Assembly: GCA_023807065.1 (NCBI GenBank)
Contig: JAJJLU010000351.1
Span: 1 to 64,000, forward strand
DNA from: Isotricha intestinalis
Lineage: Eukaryota; Ciliophora; Litostomatea; Vestibuliferida; Isotrichidae
Reading direction: 5' to 3'
Length of the DNA stretch: 64,000 nucleotides
Shown here: piece after piece, positions 20,446 to 30,923 of the stretch
Layout: each line of letters begins with the position of its first letter
How positions within the stretch are numbered: position 1 is the first letter of the stretch
The notes under the pieces: model-generated
Database searches by the model: none
Told to the model about the DNA's origin: nothing
What the model saw: only the letters and a program-made list of their open reading frames with translations
Translations under genes and position numbers: made by a program

Positions 20446-22059
20446 TTACTTATTTTTAGATTGAATTCTTTCTAAAATATTAGTAGTTTTTTTTCCTTGC
20501 ATAAAAAAACTAGGCTGATCACATTCATTTTCAGGAATAATAGATAAAGAAGAATTAAGATTATTATTCCCAGTTGTTACCCAGCAATCTACGTCTAATT
20601 CTTTTTTAATTTTTTCTATTTGTTCTAATAAATTTAAAACTGTTATAATATTTAATTTTCTGTTGATTATTTTTATATTCCAATCCATTTCTTTTTTATC
20701 ATTATATGAAGTAGTTACAAAAAGGAAAGGTAAAAATAATTTTTTATGATATTTTTGTTCAAACTTTTCTTTATCTTTTAATTTTTTTAGAATAAAATTA
20801 TTATTTTTTACTGCTAAAGGAGTACTTTTTGTTTTAGGAATAATCGGTATCATTTTATTACTATTAGTTTTATTATTATTTTTGTTATTATTATTAATAT
20901 TATTTTTTTTCATATTACCACTAATAAAATTAGTTAACTTTAAATTAGAATTAGATTTATCTAAATCTTGTGTGTTAATACTTTTTTTTTTAATTTGATT
21001 CTCAATTAAAAAATCTTTAATTAAAACAGAATAATAAGAATTAATAGCATTAAAATAATTTAACAAGTAACATATATAAGTAATGGCTTTAATAATTCCC
21101 CCAATAGTAGCTAAATAATCTTGAATTTTTAAAAAAGTTTTTTTATATATATTAACATTACCTGAATTTAATATTGTTATTGACAAAAAAGTTCCTGGAA
21201 CATCATTTAAATTATTATCTCTTATATCAATATCTATTTTTGAATTTTCAAATTGATGATATTCATCTTTTTTATATGAAGTAAAAAAATATCCAGTATC
21301 AATATAATATTTAATATAAGAAAAAAAAAACCATATTCTTTTATATATTGTCGCTGAAACTAGAAATCTGTCACTTTTAACTATGACATTTTTTTTATTA
21401 CTTTTTTCTGGAATTAAATAACTTATATATTTCACATCTAAATATGCATCTGATAAAATTTTTTCTGAATCTTCATCTGATAAACATAAATTATCATTTG
21501 TTAAATTATTACATTTTGAAAAATAAAAAACATAATATAAAAAAGGTTTATGATCACCATAAATACCATATAAACTTTGATTATATAATCTTTCTCTTGG
21601 ACAAAAATAAGTTTCTAAATCAGGAATATTAATAAAATAATTTTTATATGTTTCAAAATGCTTTTCAATATCACATTTTTCAATAAAAACTTGATCATAA
21701 TATTGAATTAATTTATTTGATTTATAATCAATTTTACTATACCAAATTAAAAAAGTAATATTATATAAATTATATTGATTTAAAGCAATTGAATAAGTAT
21801 CACTTAATCTAAACATAAAAGGTAATTTATTAGAATAAGTAATATTAATGGAATTATCTCTTTCTGAAGAATAAGTAATTGTAGAATCCTCTTTATATAT
21901 TAATTTCAATGAAAAATAAATTGAAAAAGAAACTGATATTATAATTGAAATTAAACTTAATATTCCTCCCAATAAAGTTTTATATCTTTTATCTCCTTTA
22001 TCATTAAATGTGAAATGTGCTTCATATGATAAATAATCACATGTTTTTATATAGTTCAT
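20446..22059 (-). CDS. Two-TM membrane protein of a ciliate-type family
   Basis: 537 residues. A conserved N-terminus (SYEAHFTFNDKGDKRYKTLLGG) leads into TM1 (about 31-55), then a non-cytosolic domain of about 250 residues with several Cys and N-glycosylation-type sites. A distinctive motif, KIQDYLATIGGIIKAI, runs into TM2 (about 315-345). The cytosolic tail is Asn/Lys-rich with the segment KKLFLPFLFVTTSY. I know this architecture and the QDxLAxIGG motif as a widespread, functionally uncharacterised ciliate family. First of three consecutive minus-strand genes (20446-24215). Confidence 0.72.
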   Translation of the reverse strand: MNYIKTCDYLSYEAHFTFNDKGDKRYKTLLGGILSLISIIISVSFSIYFSLKLIYKEDSTITYSSERDNSINITYSNKLPFMFRLSDTYSIALNQYNLYNITFLIWYSKIDYKSNKLIQYYDQVFIEKCDIEKHFETYKNYFINIPDLETYFCPRERLYNQSLYGIYGDHKPFLYYVFYFSKCNNLTNDNLCLSDEDSEKILSDAYLDVKYISYLIPEKSNKKNVIVKSDRFLVSATIYKRIWFFFSYIKYYIDTGYFFTSYKKDEYHQFENSKIDIDIRDNNLNDVPGTFLSITILNSGNVNIYKKTFLKIQDYLATIGGIIKAITYICYLLNYFNAINSYYSVLIKDFLIENQIKKKSINTQDLDKSNSNLKLTNFISGNMKKNNINNNNKNNNKTNSNKMIPIIPKTKSTPLAVKNNNFILKKLKDKEKFEQKYHKKLFLPFLFVTTSYNDKKEMDWNIKIINRKLNIITVLNLLEQIEKIKKELDVDCWVTTGNNNLNSSLSIIPENECDQPSFFMQGKKTTNILERIQSKNK

Positions 22060-22226
22060 TTTTTAAAAGATTTTTAATATTTATTTTTTTTATTTATTTT
22101 TTATATAAAAAGGTTTTATATTATTTTTGTTAATTTTTCATTTTTTATTTGATATATAATAATTCATGAAAAAAATATAAACACTTTAAATTTGTAAAAA
22201 AAAATTTTATTTTTAATACAGTACTT

Positions 22227-23075
22227 TTATTTAGTTAAATAATATCCAAAAAAAAAAGCTAAAAGACATAATAAAATAGCAATATTATAATTTATTTTTT
22301 TTTCTTTAATTTCAGGTAAATTAAAAATAATTTTTGTTTCTTTTCCTCTGAAATTATTTTTATTTTTTTCATTTTCAACAGTATTTTTAATATTACTATA
22401 ACTTTGGCTTAATATTCCAATTTGATTTTTTAAATTATAATATTCAGTTTTTAACGAGTTTAATTTTTCTTCTTTTTCATTTTTAATACTTTTAAAATTA
22501 TTATTTTGATTTTTACTTCTTAAAGAAGAAAAATTAATACTTTGACTTAAAGGATTATTTTCAAAATTAATTGATAAATTAGGATTAGTAACTTTATCAT
22601 TAGAAAAAATATAATTTTCATCTTCAATAATTTGGCAGATTCTTTTAATAATATTTCCTTTAACTTGAATTTTATTTTTAATCACATTTTCAAAAATTTT
22701 TTTAGGGTCATTCATACGATTATTTTCTTCAATTAAAAATCCTTCAAATCTAAATTTATGATGTGAAAAATCCATATTTAAATAATTATCTTTTAAGTAT
22801 AATAAAAAATTTATTGTTTTATTTGAATTTGGAGGAATTATACAATAATTTGGATTAACAGCATAATAATTTTTTTTTGTTGTTCTTACTCTTAAACAAA
22901 TATAATTTGACATTAAATTTGTTATTTTTATTTTACTTTCACTTTTAGGGGAATGATCAATTATTTGAGATTTTGTTAATTTTATTATATTTGAATTTGG
23001 ATTTATGTGAAAAGAAATTGCAGGCTTATCTATTGTAAAAATTATTTCTGATGTGTCTAAAAGCAGTTCTGACAT
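22227..23075 (-). CDS. VAP-like MSP-domain protein, tail-anchored
   Basis: 282 residues. An MSP fold spans about 8-125, with the VAP-like sequence VRTTKKNYYAVNPNYCIIPPN and HHKFRFEGF in the positions of the FFAT-binding face. A short predicted coiled coil (about 200-245) and a C-terminal membrane anchor (about 261-279, AILLCLLAFFFGYYLTK) complete the VAP layout. VAPs are ER receptors for FFAT-motif proteins at membrane contact sites, often involving lipid-transfer proteins. The neighbouring Rab-GAP and REEP-like genes share the membrane-traffic theme, but adjacency alone shows no functional link. Confidence 0.85.
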   Translation of the reverse strand: MSELLLDTSEIIFTIDKPAISFHINPNSNIIKLTKSQIIDHSPKSESKIKITNLMSNYICLRVRTTKKNYYAVNPNYCIIPPNSNKTINFLLYLKDNYLNMDFSHHKFRFEGFLIEENNRMNDPKKIFENVIKNKIQVKGNIIKRICQIIEDENYIFSNDKVTNPNLSINFENNPLSQSINFSSLRSKNQNNNFKSIKNEKEEKLNSLKTEYYNLKNQIGILSQSYSNIKNTVENEKNKNNFRGKETKIIFNLPEIKEKKINYNIAILLCLLAFFFGYYLTK

Positions 23076-23186
23076 ATTTTTTTTATATTTTTGTTAAATG
23101 TTTTTTTTAATTATTCAATATTTTTTTTTTTTAAAAAGTATTTTTTTTTCTTTCATAAATTAGAAAAAATTAAAAAATAAATAAAT

Positions 23187-24215
23187 TTATAACATATTAA
23201 TTATATAATCAACTCCGAATTCCTCAACTACTTCAAATACAATATCATTTTTTAAATAAACAATTAATTGCTCAATTTCTAAATTTTTCATATATTCTTT
23301 TTTCAAATAAATAATATTAATAATTGTATTAATAATAACTTTTTCTTCATAAACCCAAAATAAATCCAAAATCCTAAAACTTAATTCAATAGGGCAATTA
23401 TAGGTAAAAACAGTGAGAAAAAAATGAGTGAAAATAATATCTAAATAACTTTCAAAATTAATTTTTAAGAAATATTGATATAAATCATTTAATTTTTCTT
23501 TAAAATTACTTTTCATAACATCAATCATCCTAAATAATTTAGGAGTATTATTTAAGAAAAAAAATCTCCAATTATTTTTTTGCATAAAATTATAAAAAGT
23601 CCAAAAACAAAATTCTTCTTTATTAATATTCATTAATAAAGTAGCAACAATTGAATTTGTTCCTTGACAATAACCAACTTCTTTATCAATAATAGAATAT
23701 GCTTTTAAGACGTTAAATAATTTATTAGAATCAACTTTAAAAATATCATTTTTGTTTTTATTTAAAAAAGTTCTATTAATATCTTTTTTAATTAAATCTT
23801 CAGCTTCATAATTATTTTCTTTTATTAAATCAGAATATTTAATCTTATTATATTCTAATTGATAAGTTTGAAAACTTTTTGATAATAATAACCAAACTTT
23901 TCCTCTTATTGAATTATTTATTCCTTTTTTTAAAGAAACTAATAATCTTGCTTGATCGATTGTATCTGGTGAATTTGAAGAAAATATTATTGTCCATTCT
24001 TTCTCTGAAAAAGGTAATATTTGAATATTATTATTATTTTTTCCATTTGGAATAGATAAGGATAATGATATTTTGGGATTTATATTTTTGTTTATTTTTA
24101 TTAAAGGAATTTCTGACTTTGGAGTTAAGAAATCCTTGAAAAATTTAGAAAAAATATTTGTGGATTCTTTCTTTGGGATTTCTGATGAGGATGTTTTACG
24201 ATAATTTTGTTCCAT
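23187..24215 (-). CDS. TBC-domain Rab GTPase-activating protein
   Basis: 342 residues; TBC domain from about 98 to 320. The arginine finger lies in IKKDINRTF (Arg148) and the glutamine finger in GYCQGTN (Gln184), so both catalytic residues for the dual-finger mechanism are present. SFRILDLFWVYEEKVI matches TBC motif C. The N-terminal 95 residues are variable. It should switch off a Rab in vesicle traffic; whether the Rab at 37513 is its target cannot be told. Divergent to 24541, 325 bp apart. Confidence 0.92.
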   Translation of the reverse strand: MEQNYRKTSSSEIPKKESTNIFSKFFKDFLTPKSEIPLIKINKNINPKISLSLSIPNGKNNNNIQILPFSEKEWTIIFSSNSPDTIDQARLLVSLKKGINNSIRGKVWLLLSKSFQTYQLEYNKIKYSDLIKENNYEAEDLIKKDINRTFLNKNKNDIFKVDSNKLFNVLKAYSIIDKEVGYCQGTNSIVATLLMNINKEEFCFWTFYNFMQKNNWRFFFLNNTPKLFRMIDVMKSNFKEKLNDLYQYFLKINFESYLDIIFTHFFLTVFTYNCPIELSFRILDLFWVYEEKVIINTIINIIYLKKEYMKNLEIEQLIVYLKNDIVFEVVEEFGVDYIINML

Positions 24216-24540
24216 TTATTTTTTTTAATTATTTTTTTAATATGTTTATCAATTCAATTTCTAATATACCCAATGTAATATTTTTAATCATTATAAACTT
24301 TATTTTTTATAACTTACATTATTTCCTTTTTTTTATTGAGAAAAAATATATGTTTTCTTTTATTTTTTGATTTACATCTCTCAAAACAATTTATTTCCTT
24401 TTAAAATTTATTCTTTTTTTAAATCTTTATTTTAAAATTTGAAAAAATTAACAAAAAAATATATAAAAATTTAAAAAAAAAATAACTTAATAAACAACAA
24501 TCTTCCAAAAAAAATATAAGATAAAAGATAATTTACAAAA

Positions 24541-24951
24541 ATGTCATTTTTATATGGATTATTCGATTTTTTTTTAATGTCCTTAATAACCTTAGACACC
24601 TTAGGATTAGTAGGTCAATTTCGTGAGAAAAAAGCACCAGATACAAAAGATTACACAAGAGTATGTTTCACATGGATATTTTTCTTAACATTAAAATCAT
24701 TTACTCCAACTGCAGGAGAAGGATTTTTCATAAAATTAATAAGAATACTTTTCTTGCTTGGAAAAGTTTTTGTCATTCTTCCACTTTTAGGAGGAACAAT
24801 GATGATATATAATAAAGCACCTGAAGTCATTAAAAAAGGAGTTGATTTTGCCAAAAGTAAAATTGGAGCTGCTCCTGTAGTTGAAAATCCTCCTCCTTCT
24901 ACGCAAGAAACTACAGGTGAATCTCAAATTGAGGATAATAAAAGAGAATAA
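24541..24951 (+). CDS. Small REEP/Yop1-like membrane protein (tentative)
   Basis: 136 residues: hydrophobic stretches at about 3-24, 40-58 and 64-88, then NKAPEVIKKGVDFAKSKIG, a likely amphipathic helix, and an acidic Pro/Thr tail. The order of paired hairpin segments followed by YNKxxxPxI and an amphipathic helix recalls REEP/DP1/Yop1 ER-shaping proteins, with KSF...FFIKLIRILFLLGKV in the place of the second hairpin. Similarity is partial and the canonical Trp-Tyr motifs are missing, so the family call is uncertain; that it is a real membrane protein is much safer. Confidence 0.55.
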   Translation: MSFLYGLFDFFLMSLITLDTLGLVGQFREKKAPDTKDYTRVCFTWIFFLTLKSFTPTAGEGFFIKLIRILFLLGKVFVILPLLGGTMMIYNKAPEVIKKGVDFAKSKIGAAPVVENPPPSTQETTGESQIEDNKRE

Positions 24952-25234
24952 GTTAAATTATTGGTTTATAGAAGGATTTAATTTATTTAAGACTTTTCTT
25001 TTGTAATTTAATTTTTTTTCTTTTTTTATAGAGATTTAATTTTTATTACTTTTTATTTAAGTAAATTCAAACTATTATTACCAGTTAACTAATGCTAATT
25101 AGGATTTAGAAAAATATAAAGAGAAATAGTATTTTTAATTGTTAATTAATTGAAATATAATTGCCAATTTTTTTATATTAAATATAATTTTATATATAAA
25201 TATTTATATGGAAATGTGGGTATAAATACATTAT

Positions 25235-28200
25235 TTAGCTGTTAAAATTATTTTCAATCCATGATGATAATTCTTGTGTTGAATAAATAACATTTATTGG
25301 AATAATTCTAAATATGCTTCTTGCAACAGATAATAAATATACAATTCTTTTAAGAAAAAACATTAAAACATATATAGCATAAACTAATAATTCTATAATA
25401 ACTAATATATAAAATATAATTGCAGTTGAACGATTGTTATCTAATTTTTTTTGCTGATTTTTTAAAGTGGCAGCTGCAATATTATCAATAAAAAAAATTA
25501 AATAATTATAAAATAAATATTCACATTTTTTAATTTCTACAGAAGAATATAATAATTTTGTATTATAATCAGGGTCTTCAGAAATATAATACTTCATTAA
25601 TTCAAATAAAGTCTCAACTTCATTTTCAATAGAATCAAAAATAGAATTTGTGTTATTCACATTTTTAACTTTTTCATCATTCAAACAAAATTCATAATAA
25701 TCTTTTTGAGTTTCACTATTAAAAGATGCTTCACAAACGTTAATTTGCATATTATTATATAAAATTAATATATCATCAAATTTAGCAATTCTATTCATTA
25801 CTTCTTGTAAAGAGAAATTAGAAGATTGAGTCACATAAGTAATATTATGTTCAATTTGTAAATAAGTTAAACTATATTTTAAATCTAATAATGATGTTGA
25901 TGCAGAAAGAGTTAATTGATAAATAAATGTTTGAACATTAATAATTTCATTAGATGAAGTTACAATCGTTTTAGTAATTAATAAAGTTGATATAATAAAT
26001 TCTAAACATATTATCGCCAAAATAATAGGTTGTAAATAACTATATTTAAATAATTGTAAAGTTTTAATATTTTCATTATCTATATCTAATATATGATAAT
26101 ATGATTCATTTGATTTTTTTTTCATCTCCATTTTATAATTTTCATCTTGATTATTATTAATTCCAAGAGAATCTGGATATGGTAATATAACATGGGTTTT
26201 CCTTTCAATTGAAGTTGTGAATTCATAATTATGAAAAGATTTTGTATCAAAATAATGATTATCCTCATAATTTATTTCAATATATTTTTTTAAAATAATA
26301 TTAAATTGCGCTAAATTTTTGATTATTTCATGGATTTTTGGTCTTTTAATTTTAGAAATTTTTTCAAAACCTTCATCAATATTTTTATTTGTTTTATAAA
26401 TAATTAAAGTATAAATACATATTAAAATAAAAATAATAATTGCATAAAGTATATTAGCATATCTAATATTATGAAGAGAATTATTATTAAAATCTTGTAA
26501 TAAAGCAGGTAAATCTTTTATTTTTTCAAGATTACTAGGAAGGTAAAGTCTATAGGCATTATTAATTGATGTATGAGCTCTATAAGAAATATATTTTCTT
26601 TGATAATCATTAATTTCATTTTTTCCTAAAATATAATTAATATAAATTTCATCATTAATTAAATTATTTGCACAATCCAAAATTTGAACTAATGCAAAAG
26701 GATATGGTTCACTACTATTATATGTTTGATTCATGTTTAAAACATTTTCTTTTTCCCATAATAAATCTTTACTTTCTTGTGTAAAAGTTGCTATTGCTTT
26801 TTCAACTAAAGAAAAATTAGTTAATATAATATCAATCCATTCAAATGAATAATTTCTAAGAGTGTAAATATATTGTTCTAAAGAATCACAATATAAATTA
26901 TATTTAAATTTTTTATTTTCGTTTATATTTGTTCTCACTAAATAAAATGTATGAAAAGAAATTAAAGATGATAAAAGAAAAGAAATCCAATTTGTTGTTT
27001 GATATAATTTATTATTTATTTTAGTAACTTCAGATAAATTATTACATAAAGAATCAAATAATATTAAAATAATTGGAAGAAAAGCTGCAAAACAAAGAAT
27101 AATAATTAGAATGATAATTCTATAATATCTTAGCAAATAATAATCATTTATTTTTTTAAGGGCATTGTTTCTGATTTCTTCAATTCTATTTTTTTTTGAT
27201 AAACCCTCATTATAAGTAGAAGAAGATTGGGAAGAATTTTCATCATCTAGCATCATATCTTGTTTTATATTTCCATGAATTGAACTATACATCTTTATTT
27301 CTTCTATATTCTTTACTAAAAGATTTTTAAAATTTTGATCTTCATTTGATATTTTTAAAAATTCTTTATATAATGCAATTAAACCTTTTCTTTCTTCAGG
27401 AAATAATGAATATAATTTTTGTAAATTTTCTGTTTTTACTTTTTTAATATATTTATATTCTTTATTTTTTTTTTCTATTTGTGATGACACTAAATTAATT
27501 ATTAAGTCTTCTTCTTCTTTGATATTGTCATCTTCAAATGAATCTTCAATATCTTTATTTTCCATTACTTTTATACAATATGAAATTTCATCAGGTCCAA
27601 ATCTAAATTTTTCAAACAATAAATTAAATTTTGTCCCAACAGTTAAAATCTCTTCGTTATTACAATGATTAATATAATCTTTTAATTCATTAAATTCTCC
27701 TTTTAAGAAATAAATTTTATATTTATTAATTTTATTTAAAAAAATAATTTCTTCTTCACTTTTTTCACTTCTGTTTTTATTTTTTTCCAAATTCATTGAT
27801 TTAAATGTTTTATTATAAAGAGGAATAGAACTTTTTTTTACTTTAGAATTTTTGTTGAAACTTTCTTTGTCTTCTGCTTTCGTGATAAGTTGTTCATCAT
27901 CATTTAAACTATTTTCTTCAAAAGAGCTTTCATCATTAAATTCATCATTTAAAGAATCTATATTTAAAACAGAATCTTCTTTTTTAAATAAACCTCCTCT
28001 AAAATTTAAAATAAAAGGAGGAATTTTAATTTCACATTCTAATTCAATAGTTTCATTTTTATCTAATAATTTTTGTGGTGGTTGTAAATTAGATATATCT
28101 TCTAAAATAATACTTTTATCTATAGATTTATCATTATGTAATGATGGTCTAAAAAAAAATGATCTTTGAGGTGAACTTTGGGAATTAAAAAATGATGGTC

Positions 28201-30787
28201 TTTGATAACTTTTATTTTTTATGTTAGATATACTTGAACTATTATTTGAATTTTTAAAATGATTAAAATCATATTCTGGAATTTCATTATTACTTTTTGG
28301 AGTAAATAAAATTTGTTCAAAATTATTACTTTTTTGTTTATTTATTACTTTTTGTACTATACCTGATATTGTTCTTTTAATATCTGACATTCCTTTTTTT
28401 GTTATTGTTGAAGGAGTTGATATTAATTTTTTATTTTTTATTATTATCATATTCTTATATAATCCTGTAAATTGAGGACAAATCGCATAAAAAGGAATAT
28501 CATAAACTTTGAATAATTCTTTCTTTTCTATATTTAATTTTGAAAATAAATGAGACGTCATTCCTTGAATATTATAGTAATTATCTATTAAAATTAAATC
28601 TTCATTTTTTTCTTTCAATAACATTGCTATAAATAAAACAGAATTATTTAAAATTGGAAAATTATTTACTGCTATATTAATCATAAAAATATTATTATCT
28701 TTATCTTGTGCAAAACTTTTAAAACTTGTTTTCCCTAAAACATTTTTTTTTCCTATTGTAAAATAATTTTTAATAAAAGTAGAATGAATTCTTGCTAAAT
28801 TTTTTGGCATTAAAATTGAACAAAATTTTCCTTTTAATTCATCTCTTGAATAACCAAAGAAATCAATTATATTTTTATTACATGTTAAAATTTGACCTTC
28901 ATGTCCTTTATCACCATTTCCAATTAATATTCCTGTTTCTTTCCCAAATAAAATAGTATAATAATTCATTTTGATTATATCAACAATAGTTCTATCATAT
29001 TTTTTTTTAATTATTTCCAAATTTCTTTTTATTATATAATCACTATTAACTATTTCTATATAAGAAGAATATAATTCAAAAAGATCATTTATTCCATTAT
29101 ATATACTAAATAATTCATTAAATAATTTTGAAATTTTTATTTTTGTAATTCTTATTTTCTCTGTTAATTTAAAATAATCATTATAATTAATTGATTTTTC
29201 AGTATTTTTTAAATTATTCCAAAATAATAATGAATAATTTAAATCATTTGTAATTTCTTGTACAAATTGTTTTGATAAATCTTCATATTTGAAATATAAA
29301 GTATAATTTAATTCTTCCAGTGAATAAACTGGTTTATTTTTTACTTTTAATCTTTGAAAAAGGTAATTTCTTACTTTAATTTTCAATCTACAAAAATTAA
29401 AATATTCACTCAATGTAAGTTTTAATCTTTGAATTTTTTTTAAAATATATATACTCTGACAAACATTACCAATATCTTTTAAATAATATAAAGATAAAGT
29501 AATTAATATATTTGGAAAAGGATTATTTTGAGATAACCAAAAATTAAGTAATGAAATAATAAAAGATTGTAAAAGGATTTTATTATTTATCATATTTATC
29601 TCATTGTTTGACCATTCATCTGTTTTAGGGAGATATATTTTTTTATTCAATTTTGTTATACATTTTGGATTTAAACATTCTATTTTATGTATTTCTAATA
29701 ATCCATTTAATAAGCTTTTCTTTTCTTCATCTTCATCTAAATTGTTTATAATTCTAACAATTTCTTTAATAAAATATAAAACATAATATTTATTTTTAAT
29801 TTTACTAAAAGGTGTTTTATAAATTAATTGATAATCTAAATAAAAAGTAATTCTATAACTTATAAAAGTAATCAAAAAACTTGATGAAATTAAAACAAAT
29901 CCTAAATTTTCAATAGGAAAAATATAAAAAATAAAAAAAATAAAAGAAGTCCAAATATATAAACAATGAAATAATCCTGACAACATAAAAACTGATTTTT
30001 CTAAGAATAAGTGAATATATAAATGATAAATATAGAAAAAAATTGAAGCAATTAAATTATAAAATAAAAAAAAATATTTAGAAATATAAGTTTGATTTAA
30101 AATAAAAGAATAAATTATTGAATGTATAATCATCAGAAAATCATAATTACAACAAGATTTTGAAAAATAAGAATTAGATAATTGAAAAGAATCATTATGA
30201 AAAATTTGAATAACAAAGTTCATAAAAGTTGAATAAATAAAACAAAAAATATAAATAATAGAAACAAAAAAATTATCCTTAAAAGAGCAACTAGCTTCTA
30301 AAATTATATAATTTTTATCACCTTTGAAACAAAAATTCGCAAATGTCATATCTAGAATAATATTATAAGCAACATACATAAAAAATTTATATAAATAAAT
30401 AAAAATTTTTTTTTTAAAATCATAAAAGGATTGTCTATTAGTAATCTTAATTAAAAAATAAAAATATGATCCAGATATAAGAAAAAAAAAGAATAAACAA
30501 TAAGCTGCTCTTTTATAATTTTTATAATCATTTCTAAAAAAATTTTTTAAACGGGTTATTTTTTCTATATATAATAAAAAAGAATCAATCTTATTATCAG
30601 TATCTAACATTCCTATTTGAGGAGAAAAAAAACCAGATAATAATTGAAGATAAAAAAATGTTAAATAAAATATAATTTCTATTTTTGATTTTCCTTGATT
30701 TGACAAAAAAATATCTGATAATAATATATATCTTTCAAAAAATGTCAATTTATCTTTTTCATATGTTTCTATTTCTTCATCAGACAT
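25235..30787 (-). CDS. Giant multi-TM PAS-domain protein, TmcB-like
   Basis: 1850 residues. The N-terminal third has many hydrophobic helices (about 20-340, and again near 405-440). A PAS domain spans about 624-735, starting GNGDKGHEGQILTCNKN and including GYSRDELKGK. A long polar, phosphosite-rich region (about 770-1200) follows. The C-terminal part has hydrophobic segments near 1225, 1270, 1455, 1595 and 1800. This is the layout of the large ciliate family usually labelled TmcB-like after the Dictyostelium tiny macrocysts protein. The role is not established; a membrane-coupled sensor is a reasonable guess. Head-to-head with the arrestin-like gene across 136 bp, so the two may share a promoter. 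Confidence 0.8.
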   Translation of the reverse strand: MSDEEIETYEKDKLTFFERYILLSDIFLSNQGKSKIEIIFYLTFFYLQLLSGFFSPQIGMLDTDNKIDSFLLYIEKITRLKNFFRNDYKNYKRAAYCLFFFFLISGSYFYFLIKITNRQSFYDFKKKIFIYLYKFFMYVAYNIILDMTFANFCFKGDKNYIILEASCSFKDNFFVSIIYIFCFIYSTFMNFVIQIFHNDSFQLSNSYFSKSCCNYDFLMIIHSIIYSFILNQTYISKYFFLFYNLIASIFFYIYHLYIHLFLEKSVFMLSGLFHCLYIWTSFIFFIFYIFPIENLGFVLISSSFLITFISYRITFYLDYQLIYKTPFSKIKNKYYVLYFIKEIVRIINNLDEDEEKKSLLNGLLEIHKIECLNPKCITKLNKKIYLPKTDEWSNNEINMINNKILLQSFIISLLNFWLSQNNPFPNILITLSLYYLKDIGNVCQSIYILKKIQRLKLTLSEYFNFCRLKIKVRNYLFQRLKVKNKPVYSLEELNYTLYFKYEDLSKQFVQEITNDLNYSLLFWNNLKNTEKSINYNDYFKLTEKIRITKIKISKLFNELFSIYNGINDLFELYSSYIEIVNSDYIIKRNLEIIKKKYDRTIVDIIKMNYYTILFGKETGILIGNGDKGHEGQILTCNKNIIDFFGYSRDELKGKFCSILMPKNLARIHSTFIKNYFTIGKKNVLGKTSFKSFAQDKDNNIFMINIAVNNFPILNNSVLFIAMLLKEKNEDLILIDNYYNIQGMTSHLFSKLNIEKKELFKVYDIPFYAICPQFTGLYKNMIIIKNKKLISTPSTITKKGMSDIKRTISGIVQKVINKQKSNNFEQILFTPKSNNEIPEYDFNHFKNSNNSSSISNIKNKSYQRPSFFNSQSSPQRSFFFRPSLHNDKSIDKSIILEDISNLQPPQKLLDKNETIELECEIKIPPFILNFRGGLFKKEDSVLNIDSLNDEFNDESSFEENSLNDDEQLITKAEDKESFNKNSKVKKSSIPLYNKTFKSMNLEKNKNRSEKSEEEIIFLNKINKYKIYFLKGEFNELKDYINHCNNEEILTVGTKFNLLFEKFRFGPDEISYCIKVMENKDIEDSFEDDNIKEEEDLIINLVSSQIEKKNKEYKYIKKVKTENLQKLYSLFPEERKGLIALYKEFLKISNEDQNFKNLLVKNIEEIKMYSSIHGNIKQDMMLDDENSSQSSSTYNEGLSKKNRIEEIRNNALKKINDYYLLRYYRIIILIIILCFAAFLPIILILFDSLCNNLSEVTKINNKLYQTTNWISFLLSSLISFHTFYLVRTNINENKKFKYNLYCDSLEQYIYTLRNYSFEWIDIILTNFSLVEKAIATFTQESKDLLWEKENVLNMNQTYNSSEPYPFALVQILDCANNLINDEIYINYILGKNEINDYQRKYISYRAHTSINNAYRLYLPSNLEKIKDLPALLQDFNNNSLHNIRYANILYAIIIFILICIYTLIIYKTNKNIDEGFEKISKIKRPKIHEIIKNLAQFNIILKKYIEINYEDNHYFDTKSFHNYEFTTSIERKTHVILPYPDSLGINNNQDENYKMEMKKKSNESYYHILDIDNENIKTLQLFKYSYLQPIILAIICLEFIISTLLITKTIVTSSNEIINVQTFIYQLTLSASTSLLDLKYSLTYLQIEHNITYVTQSSNFSLQEVMNRIAKFDDILILYNNMQINVCEASFNSETQKDYYEFCLNDEKVKNVNNTNSIFDSIENEVETLFELMKYYISEDPDYNTKLLYSSVEIKKCEYLFYNYLIFFIDNIAAATLKNQQKKLDNNRSTAIIFYILVIIELLVYAIYVLMFFLKRIVYLLSVARSIFRIIPINVIYSTQELSSWIENNFNS

Positions 30788-30923
30788 TTTAATTATTTTT
30801 GTATTTGTATTATTAAAATAATATTTAGAAAAAATTGAATTTGTGAGAACATTTAAACATAAAATTCAATTTTCCTGAATTAAATTATTATTTTTAAATT
30901 AAAATACCAATATAAAGATAAAA
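30788..30923. promoter_or_regulatory. 136-bp bidirectional intergenic region
   Basis: Shared upstream region of the PAS/TM gene (minus) and arrestin-like gene (plus). It is AT-rich without a recognised motif, but too short to hold two independent promoters of usual size. Position-based inference. Confidence 0.4.
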